Of a stretch of DNA of 17,246 nucleotides, positions 1 through 4,973 are shown piece after piece. The notes under the pieces are model-generated. The model searched no databases and had not been told where the DNA came from. It saw only the letters and a program-made list of their open reading frames with translations. A program made the translations under genes and the position numbers. Each line of letters begins with the position of its first letter. Within the stretch, counting starts at the first letter, position 1. This DNA comes from Clostridiaceae bacterium (lineage in GTDB: Bacteria > Bacillota > Clostridia > Oscillospirales > Acutalibacteraceae): the NCBI GenBank assembly GCA_016292785.1, contig JAEDFL010000038.1, positions 1-17,246 on the forward strand, in the 5' to 3' direction.

Positions 1-61
1 TTTTTTGTTTTTTCAAGCTCTTTTTTTATTTACCCCAACATTTATTATAGAACCGTTAATT
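1..61. other. Left-edge intergenic stretch, no gene seen
   Basis: AT-rich DNA after the Cof-type phosphatase stop codon. The minus strand has a TATAAT at 49-44 but no matching -35 box at 16-18 bases. No hairpin terminator is visible before the window ends; the minus strand is A-rich here instead of T-rich. Confidence 0.6.
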
Positions 62-856
62 TTAGTATATTGAATCAAGTATTTCTATTGCATGAGCAAT
101 ACAGCCGTCGTTATTGGAACGTGTTAAATAATCGGCAACAGCCATCGCTTCCGGAGATCCGTTTTCGGGGACGAAGCCCTTTGCCGCCGCAGACAGCATC
201 TCCACATCGTTGTATCCGTCGCCTGCGGCATAAATATCGTTCGGCTGACAGCCGAGCATTTTTCCGAGCCTCATAAGACCTGCGCCCTTGTCAACTCCCT
301 TTTTCAGAAGCTCAACATAATCCCCCGTCGTTTTCAGATAATTTATCTCGCTGTGGCTTTCGAGCAAGCGCTGTACCTCCTGCGACTTATCGGAGCAGTA
401 GAGCATAACCTTTGTCCACGGTCTCGGCGCCTCAGACGGAGAATTGACATGAGTAAAGTTTATTCCCTGATTTGTGAAATGAGTTATCGTCGGATCCTCG
501 GCATTGATACTGCAAACCTTTTCAAAAGCGTACATTTCAACAGCTATTCCGGGGAAGCTTTCCAGCACATCCTCGATCACTCCTATTCCCTCGTCCCCTA
601 TTCCGTCGTTGAACAGAACTTTTCCGTTCTTATAGTCGTAAGCCATTGCGGCGTTTCCCAAAAGCACGGGAGCATTGATATAATCCTCATCGTAAATATG
701 GAAACCCTGAAAGATCCTGCCCGTACAGACGGTAAATTTTCCGCCCTCGGAAATAAAATAACGGATTGCGGACTTAACATCGTCCGTCATTTCTCCCTTG
801 TCATTCCTGAGCGTACCGTCCAGATCGCTTGCAAAAAGAACGTTTTTGAATTTCAT
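62..856 (-). CDS. Cof-type HAD-superfamily phosphatase
   Basis: This 264-residue cytoplasmic protein is a haloacid dehalogenase-fold hydrolase of the Cof (IIB) group, which usually removes phosphate from sugar phosphates, nucleotides or flavin precursors. The sequence shows the nucleophile motif DLDGT (D11, D13), motif II with T45 in CTGR, the motif III lysine region in LLKKGVDKG, and motif IV GDGYND (D213, D217). The long stretch between motifs II and III fits the type IIB cap. Length is normal for the family. The ATG is preceded by GGAGGAA with about 6-7 bases spacing (862-868). It is the last gene in the window and lies just after the rpsR terminator; I see no good promoter of its own, so it is probably expressed by read-through. 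The family is clear, but the substrate cannot be read from sequence. Confidence 0.9.
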   Translation of the reverse strand: MKFKNVLFASDLDGTLRNDKGEMTDDVKSAIRYFISEGGKFTVCTGRIFQGFHIYDEDYINAPVLLGNAAMAYDYKNGKVLFNDGIGDEGIGVIEDVLESFPGIAVEMYAFEKVCSINAEDPTITHFTNQGINFTHVNSPSEAPRPWTKVMLYCSDKSQEVQRLLESHSEINYLKTTGDYVELLKKGVDKGAGLMRLGKMLGCQPNDIYAAGDGYNDVEMLSAAAKGFVPENGSPEAMAVADYLTRSNNDGCIAHAIEILDSIY

Positions 857-885
857 ATCAATTCCTCCGTTTTATAACGTCATAC

Positions 886-917
886 AAAAAACACCGCAGC
901 CTTCTCGGTTGCGGTGT
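886..917 (-). terminator. Rho-independent terminator after rpsR
   Basis: On the minus strand an 8-bp stem (ACACCGCA with TGCGGTGT), extended past one mismatch by further G-C pairs, is followed directly by a run of T residues. It starts about a dozen bases after the rpsR stop codon. It would end the rpsF-ssb-rpsR transcript, or act as a partial stop before the Cof-type phosphatase gene. Confidence 0.92.
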
Positions 918-929
918 CTGAACATCTTA

Positions 930-1175
930 TCAGTCAGATGTGTAGGGCATAAGAGCTACGTGACGAGCACGCTTGATAGCTGTTGTAAGCTCTCTCTGAT
1001 GCTTTGCACAAGTACCTGTTACACGGCGAGGAAGGATCTTCGCTCTGTCGGATGTGTACTTGTTGAGCTTTGCAACATCCTTGTAATCAATGCTCTCTAC
1101 TTTATCAACACAGAAGGAACAAACCTTCTTGCGGCCTTTTCTGTTAGGACGGCCGTTGTTCTTATCATAAGCCAT
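930..1175 (-). CDS. rpsR: 30S ribosomal protein S18 (bS18)
   Basis: Small-subunit ribosomal protein that binds 16S rRNA on the platform as a heterodimer with S6. At 81 residues it has the normal length. The conserved core is visible in YKDVAKLNKY, the RAKILPRR segment, TGTCAKHQR and the basic AIKRARHVALMPY end. It keeps a likely metal-binding set, C19-x2-C22 and C56-x2-H59, which is the cysteine-containing form of S18 rather than the form that has lost it. The ATG has AAGGAGGT about 9 bases upstream. It is the third gene of the conserved rpsF-ssb-rpsR operon, 39 bases after ssb, and is followed by a strong terminator. Confidence 0.98.
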   Translation of the reverse strand: MAYDKNNGRPNRKGRKKVCSFCVDKVESIDYKDVAKLNKYTSDRAKILPRRVTGTCAKHQRELTTAIKRARHVALMPYTSD

Positions 1176-1214
1176 TACAAAATACCTCCTTATTTAATTC
1201 GGGTGAGATCCGCC

Positions 1215-1658
1215 TCAGAACGGCAGATCGTCATCTCCTGAAATCTCCTCAAAGTCACCGTCCGAGCCGGTTGAGAATGAAGGAGCGGCAGGCTGCGGCG
1301 GAGCATAGCTCTGGTTAAAGTTGCCTGTGCCCGTTTCTGCTTTCGAGCCGCAGAAGCTTGCCTGGTCAACAAGAACCTCGACTGCTGTGCGCTTATTGCC
1401 GTTTTTGTCCTCGTAATTGCGAGTCTGAATAGATCCCGTAACAGCGATCATAGAGCCCTTCTGAAAATATTTTGAGATAAATTCAGCGGTGTTTCTCCAT
1501 GCGACGCAGTTGATGAAATCCGTCTGACGCTGCTCGCCCTGACGGGCATACGAACGCTCGACTGCGAGTGAGAAAGACGTTACGGCAAGGCCTGTCTGGG
1601 TATTGCGCAACTCGGGAGTTGCAACAAGTCTACCCATCAATACTACGTTGTTAATCAT
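1215..1658 (-). CDS. ssb: Single-stranded DNA-binding protein
   Basis: SSB coats single-stranded DNA during replication, recombination and repair and recruits partner enzymes through its C-terminal tip. The 147-residue protein begins with the OB fold: INNVVLMGRLV, then ELRNTQTG and FSLAVERSY, the conserved FINCVAW, and a later GSIQTRNYEDKNG strand region (residues 1 to about 108). A flexible Gly/Pro/Ser-rich linker follows, and it ends in the acidic tip GDDDLPF, the usual interaction peptide. The ATG has GGGGGAAG upstream, inside the 12-base gap after rpsF. It lies between the two partner ribosomal genes, the classic order in Firmicutes. Confidence 0.98.
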   Translation of the reverse strand: MINNVVLMGRLVATPELRNTQTGLAVTSFSLAVERSYARQGEQRQTDFINCVAWRNTAEFISKYFQKGSMIAVTGSIQTRNYEDKNGNKRTAVEVLVDQASFCGSKAETGTGNFNQSYAPPQPAAPSFSTGSDGDFEEISGDDDLPF

Positions 1659-1670
1659 GCTGCTTCCCCC

Positions 1671-1955
1671 TTATTTCTTGATTATAAGTGAACGAAGCAC
1701 GCCGTCCGTGATGTTAAGGACACGGTCAAGCTCTGCAGGGAATTCCGGCTCTGCTGCAAAAGTATAAAGAGCATAGTAGCCTTCTGTCTCGTAGTTGATT
1801 GCATAAGCAAGCTTACGCTTACCCCACTCATCTACGCTTTCAACAGTACCATGCTTCTCGATAAGAGCCTTGAACTTCTCAACCAAAGCTTTAGCTGCAT
1901 CCTCGCTCTCCTTAACGGAGTAAACGATCATTGCCTCATAGTTCTCTACTGCCAT
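1671..1955 (-). CDS. rpsF: 30S ribosomal protein S6 (bS6)
   Basis: Small-subunit ribosomal protein that pairs with S18 on the platform of the 30S subunit. At 94 residues it matches the family. The start MAVENYEAMIVYS, the WGKRKLAYAIN segment with a following GYYALYTF strand, and the final LNITDGVLRSLIIKK region are typical. A strong AGGAGGT ribosome binding site lies at 1964-1970, 8 bases from the ATG. It is the first gene of rpsF-ssb-rpsR. The promoter at 2036-2064 leaves a leader of roughly 75 bases containing two hairpins, so translational feedback by S6:S18 is possible. Confidence 0.98.
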   Translation of the reverse strand: MAVENYEAMIVYSVKESEDAAKALVEKFKALIEKHGTVESVDEWGKRKLAYAINYETEGYYALYTFAAEPEFPAELDRVLNITDGVLRSLIIKK

Positions 1956-1980
1956 TTAAAAGCACCTCCTTTTGGTCATT

Positions 1981-2030
1981 CCGGCCGCCTATTCAGCGGC
2001 AAGGATAGCTGTAATCAATATTTTACAGCC
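1981..2030 (-). promoter_or_regulatory. Structured rpsF 5' leader, candidate S6:S18-binding RNA
   Basis: Two hairpins are visible in the untranslated leader on the minus strand. The first pairs GCTGTAA (2029-2023) with TTACAGC (2014-2008) around an 8-base loop. The second pairs GCCGC with GCGGC around a 7-base loop (2000-1984) and is followed by CGGAATGACC. rpsF leaders in many bacteria carry a hairpin with a conserved CCG that binds the S6:S18 complex. The 3' side of the second hairpin reads GCGGCCGGA and so contains a CCG, but I cannot confirm the fit to the consensus. The hairpins are seen; the regulatory role is inferred. Confidence 0.42.
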
Positions 2031-2035
2031 ATAAT

Positions 2036-2064
2036 ATTTTATCAGCAAATGCCGATAATGTCAA
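2036..2064 (-). promoter_or_regulatory. Sigma-A promoter of rpsF-ssb-rpsR
   Basis: The minus strand has TTGACA (2064-2059), a 17-base spacer and TAAAAT (2041-2036), very close to consensus. The start of transcription should fall near 2029, about 75 bases before the rpsF ATG. The -35 box sits inside a 7-bp inverted repeat (2044-2050 and 2070-2076). Confidence 0.88.
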
Positions 2065-2076
2065 GGGTTATTTGCT
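2044..2076. repeat. Inverted repeat flanking the rpsF -35 box
   Basis: AGCAAAT at 2044-2050 and ATTTGCT at 2070-2076 are perfect inverted copies 19 bases apart. They straddle the TTGACA box and extend into the promoter spacer. On the minus strand the right arm is not followed by T residues, so it is a poor terminator for the upstream transporter gene. It could be an operator or a chance AT-rich dyad. Confidence 0.4.
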
Positions 2077-2090
2077 ATTTTTTCTTAATA

Positions 2091-3572
2091 TCAGCAATAT
2101 CCTATCTTCACGGCAAGCCATATCAGCGCCGCAGAAGCCGCAAAGATTGCCGCGAAGAGCTTCCACGACCATTTCAGGAACTTTCCGTATGTAACGTTTA
2201 TCATACCGATGCAGATAATCATAATTCCGCTTGTCGGATAAAGCACATTGCAAAATCCGTCGCCGAGACAGAAAGCCAGAACGATAGACTGATCGGTGAT
2301 ATTTAGCATTTTTGCAAGCGGAAGAATGAGCGGCATAAGCAGAAACGCCTTTGCCGTTCCGCTTCCGATGAAAAACTCAATAACAATCACGACAAGCATT
2401 ATCATCAGCAACGCCTGAACGGGCGAAAAGTCCTGAATAAGATTATAAATATGATAAAGAATGGTGTCAAGAATCATTCCCTTTTTCAGAACATAGGTTA
2501 TGGCGAGGACAAAGACGATCAACGGAATTGCAGGTGCAATAGTCTTTACTCCCCTGCCGAAGCCGCTGAGAAGATTTTTACCCCTGATACCTGTAATATA
2601 GCCTGCTCTCAGACCGCCGAAGGTGAACAGAAATGCCATTGCCACAAGCGGAGTGTAGCCGATCAGCGATGAAACCGTATCGTTTTCGATAAACTGCTGA
2701 GCGATAAAGCTTGCGGCGGTAAAAACAAAGACGCAAAGAATACTTGTTACAAAAACCCTTGTTGCCTTGCCTAAATTCGGATTTTTCAGCACCTCGTTGC
2801 TTTCTTCGGAAAGAAACTTTTTTCTAAGCTCTATATCCGACTCGTATGAAACGGATTTTTCGGGATTTCTTTCAATTTTCTTCGCATAGAAATAAAGGAA
2901 AAGGAAAAGAATTAAATAGGTTACAAGGAAAACAAATATTCTGAAGCCGAGACCGGAGAACATCGGCAGACCTGCCATTGTCTGAACAACTCCGACATTA
3001 AAGGGATTGAAAGTGGCGGCGGCATATCCGAATGCAACCGACATCAGGCTGAATCCGAGACCTACCATTGAATCCCAGCCGAGCGCAAGGGAAATTGCAC
3101 ACGCAAGAGGTACAAGAGTAACGCTTTCCTCAAGTATGCCGACAACGGAGCTAAGCGTCATACAGACAAACACCATCACGGCAAGCAGAATGTATTTTTT
3201 ATGTCCGAACTTATTGACGGTCGTTTGCATTATATATTTCAGAACGCCGCTTTCCTCCATAACAAGAAAAGTGCCGCCGATGAGAATAATAAACAGTATT
3301 ATTCCGAGACCGACCGCGGAATCCGAAGTAGTAAAGACCTCAACAGGTGCAATCAGCACACGCCATAAGGGGTAATTGACCTCCTCCTGTGAAACCTCAT
3401 GATACGTTCCCGGAATTATTCCTCCGTCAGCGTCAACATCGTATGCGCCGTTGGGTACGATTTTTGTGAGTATTCCCGCAAAAAGCATGATGCCGAGAAG
3501 CAATGCCGTAATTGCAATCATTGTTTTTTTGTTAAGCTGAATACCCGTTCCGCTCTTTTCTTTTTTGTCCAT
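2091..3572 (-). CDS. YfcC/DcuC-family membrane transporter
   Basis: Predicted polytopic inner-membrane carrier of 493 residues, resembling the YfcC branch of the DcuC (C4-dicarboxylate anaerobic carrier) superfamily. A short charged N-terminus (MDKKEKSG) precedes a first membrane helix at about residues 17-40, followed by IVPNGAYDVDADG, the family's conserved segment just after helix 1. A TFNPFNVGVVQTMAGLP segment matches the conserved loop of YfcC proteins. Roughly 11-12 hydrophobic helices are present, with one charged cytoplasmic loop near the middle (KKIERNPEK onward). Start: ATG with AGGAGGGG at 3580-3587, 7 bases away. The gene lies 20 bases after a HAD phosphatase gene and is likely co-transcribed with it. 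No clear terminator follows. Substrate unknown: organic acids, peptides or amino acids are all possible within this superfamily. Confidence 0.85.
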   Translation of the reverse strand: MDKKEKSGTGIQLNKKTMIAITALLLGIMLFAGILTKIVPNGAYDVDADGGIIPGTYHEVSQEEVNYPLWRVLIAPVEVFTTSDSAVGLGIILFIILIGGTFLVMEESGVLKYIMQTTVNKFGHKKYILLAVMVFVCMTLSSVVGILEESVTLVPLACAISLALGWDSMVGLGFSLMSVAFGYAAATFNPFNVGVVQTMAGLPMFSGLGFRIFVFLVTYLILFLFLYFYAKKIERNPEKSVSYESDIELRKKFLSEESNEVLKNPNLGKATRVFVTSILCVFVFTAASFIAQQFIENDTVSSLIGYTPLVAMAFLFTFGGLRAGYITGIRGKNLLSGFGRGVKTIAPAIPLIVFVLAITYVLKKGMILDTILYHIYNLIQDFSPVQALLMIMLVVIVIEFFIGSGTAKAFLLMPLILPLAKMLNITDQSIVLAFCLGDGFCNVLYPTSGIMIICIGMINVTYGKFLKWSWKLFAAIFAASAALIWLAVKIGYC

Positions 3573-3592
3573 GCTTTTACCCCTCCTGACAT

Positions 3593-4240
3593 TTATATTT
3601 CAAAATATTCCTTTATCTGCTCATAGTTTTCGGCATAGAAATCCGCAATTTCTTTGATTTCTTCCCTGTCGTCCTCGTTTGAATAGTCCTCGATTCCAAT
3701 GACCTTACAGCCGTATTCCTTTGCGGATTTTACGGCGTACAGAGCGTCCTCAAAGACATAAATCTCTCCTTCGGCATTCATCTTCTTCGCAAGGAAATCA
3801 AATGTTTCAGGATCATTCTTGTGTATTCCCAGCTCGTGCATCGAATACACCTCATCAAAAAACTCAAGAATTTCATTCCGTTCAAGAGCTTTTCTTGCCA
3901 TTTTTCGCTCCGTTGCGGTTGCGACGATCATTCTTGTACCGTTATCTCTGAGAGCATTGAGGAAGTCCTTTACACCCTGCTTGATCGGAGCAATTTTTGA
4001 ATAATAAAACCATAAAATTTCCTGCAAGCCGTCAAGCACCTCATCAAACGACAAATCAAGCTTGTATTCTTTAATCATATAGCTGATGCCGGTTTTATAC
4101 CCCTGCTTGCGGAAAAGGTCAAACTCCTTCGGCACGATACCTCTCATCATCAGGAAAGCACCTGCCGCAGTATCCCATATGTGCATGGAATCAAGAAGCG
4201 TTCCGTCCATATCAAAAATTGCGTATCTTATATCTTTCAT
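3593..4240 (-). CDS. HAD subfamily IA phosphatase (beta-phosphoglucomutase-like)
   Basis: Cytoplasmic 215-residue HAD-fold enzyme. The nucleophile and acid are D10 and D12 in FDMDGT, motif II is T108 in IVATAT, the lysine of motif III is K141 in IHKNDPETF, and motif IV is E164-D165 in VFEDALYAVKSAKEYG. A helical cap of about 70 residues sits between motif I and motif II, as in phosphoglycolate phosphatase and beta-phosphoglucomutase relatives. The LLDSMHIWD stretch after motif I is common in phosphatases of this group. The ribosome binding site is weak (GGGATG, 5 bases from ATG). I see no convincing promoter between the preceding hairpin and the ATG. The next gene downstream is the YfcC-type transporter, suggesting a linked substrate, but neither substrate is known. 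Phosphatase is more likely than mutase, on general grounds. Confidence 0.87.
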   Translation of the reverse strand: MKDIRYAIFDMDGTLLDSMHIWDTAAGAFLMMRGIVPKEFDLFRKQGYKTGISYMIKEYKLDLSFDEVLDGLQEILWFYYSKIAPIKQGVKDFLNALRDNGTRMIVATATERKMARKALERNEILEFFDEVYSMHELGIHKNDPETFDFLAKKMNAEGEIYVFEDALYAVKSAKEYGCKVIGIEDYSNEDDREEIKEIADFYAENYEQIKEYFEI

Positions 4241-4261
4241 AAAAACATCCCGTCATTTTAC

Positions 4262-4298
4262 TATAATAAAGGCTGTTGCAATAATTATTGCGACAGCC
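4262..4298 (-). terminator. Hairpin terminator after the secreted-protein gene, possibly bidirectional
   Basis: A 12-bp stem (4271-4282 with 4287-4298) with one mismatched or wobble pair and an AATT loop. On the minus strand it is followed by TTTATTATA. The complementary strand has the better-paired stem and a CTTTTAATT tail. It lies 24 bases past the secreted-protein stop codon. The T run on the minus strand is interrupted, so termination may be partial. Confidence 0.7.
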
Positions 4299-4321
4299 CT
4301 TTTAATTAAATCAATTCGGTA

Positions 4322-4879
4322 TTAAAGAGAGTCAAACCACTTCAAGAGATTGATGATCGGCATAATATACTTTGCGTACTCCCAACTGCTGAGCCATTTG
4401 ATAAATCTCTGCATAGTTGTTGACGGACGGTCAACATTAAGATGCTCAAGAATGAGGTTTCCGCTCTCGGTGAACGAGAAAGCCTCGTTGGTTTTTCCGT
4501 TTGCATCGGTAAACGAGCCCTCGGCAACGGTGAACGTATAGTCGGAAGCGTGTGACATTCCCGATTCAAATGAAACGGTAATAACAGCTTTTTTGCCGTC
4601 AATGCTTACGCTCGCATTTGATCTGTTGTAGCTTTTGTTCTGTCCGTCTGTTCCGCTGAGCGTAAGAGCAAAACCGTCTGATAAAGTCAGGGCAGAATCG
4701 GAAACAACCGTAATTTTAAGCTCACCGACATAATTGTTCTTAAAGCTTCCGGTGGAGGCTGCGGCATCTCCCGACCTCAGAGTGAAGCTGTCTTCTGCCG
4801 CCGATCCGATCACAGCAAAGCTGAAAATCACAGCAATAGCAAGAAGCACGGATAAAAACCTGTTGAATGTTTTTGTCAT
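4322..4879 (-). CDS. Small secreted protein, Ig-like region with amphipathic tail
   Basis: I do not recognise a named family. With the ATG at 4879 the product has 185 residues. Residues 1-28 form a Sec signal peptide: MTKTFNR, a hydrophobic core (FLSVLLAIAVIFSFAVIG), and a likely type I cut near SAA/ED. Residues 30-150 are rich in Ser, Thr, Gly and Asn with alternating beta-strand patterns (ELKITVVS, FALTLSGTDG, AVITVSFESG, DYTFTVAEGSFTD), like bacterial Ig-like or SbsA-type domains of surface proteins. Residues 156-185 form a Trp/Phe/Lys/Ile-rich amphipathic stretch (RFIKWL to LLKWFDSL). There is no LPXTG motif and no lipobox. The start is set by GAGGTG at 4886-4891 and by a promoter whose -35 box covers the more upstream TTG codon of the same frame. 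It is a single-gene unit between pcrA and a hairpin terminator. Exported or surface location is inferred. Confidence 0.75.
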   Translation of the reverse strand: MTKTFNRFLSVLLAIAVIFSFAVIGSAAEDSFTLRSGDAAASTGSFKNNYVGELKITVVSDSALTLSDGFALTLSGTDGQNKSYNRSNASVSIDGKKAVITVSFESGMSHASDYTFTVAEGSFTDANGKTNEAFSFTESGNLILEHLNVDRPSTTMQRFIKWLSSWEYAKYIMPIINLLKWFDSL

Positions 4880-4913
4880 GATAATCACCTCAATTTTTAT
4901 TTTCAGTAACTTG

Positions 4914-4942
4914 ATTATATCATTATTGTCAGGTACAATCAA
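4914..4942 (-). promoter_or_regulatory. Sigma-A promoter of the secreted-protein gene
   Basis: Minus strand: TTGATT (4942-4937), a 17-base spacer, TATAAT (4919-4914). Transcription should begin near 4907, giving a leader of about 28 bases that includes the GAGGTG ribosome binding site. This rules out translation from the TTG at 4942. Confidence 0.82.
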
Positions 4943-4948
4943 TACTTC

Positions 4949-4973
4949 AATTATTAATTTTTGGTTAATAATT
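4949..4973. repeat. AT-rich perfect hairpin over the pcrA stop codon
   Basis: AATTATTAA (4949-4957) and TTAATAATT (4965-4973) form a perfect 9-bp inverted repeat with a 7-base loop, overlapping the pcrA stop codon. It contains no G-C pair and no T run follows it on the minus strand, so it is a weak terminator at best; it could protect the 3' end of the pfkA-pcrA mRNA or be chance AT-rich structure. Confidence 0.45.

Noticed and set aside
44..49. TATAAT on the minus strand near the left edge, a possible promoter for the next gene
   Set aside because: No acceptable -35 box at 16-18 bases upstream (the bases there read CAATAT), and the next gene is outside the window.
4241..4270. Possible promoter between the hairpin and the HAD phosphatase gene (TTGCAA with TAAAAT)
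   Set aside because: The spacer would be only 15 bases and the -35 box lies inside the terminator stem.
4342..4602. Second minus-strand frame inside the secreted-protein gene
   Set aside because: It overlaps the gene with a signal peptide, promoter and ribosome binding site, and has none of these itself.
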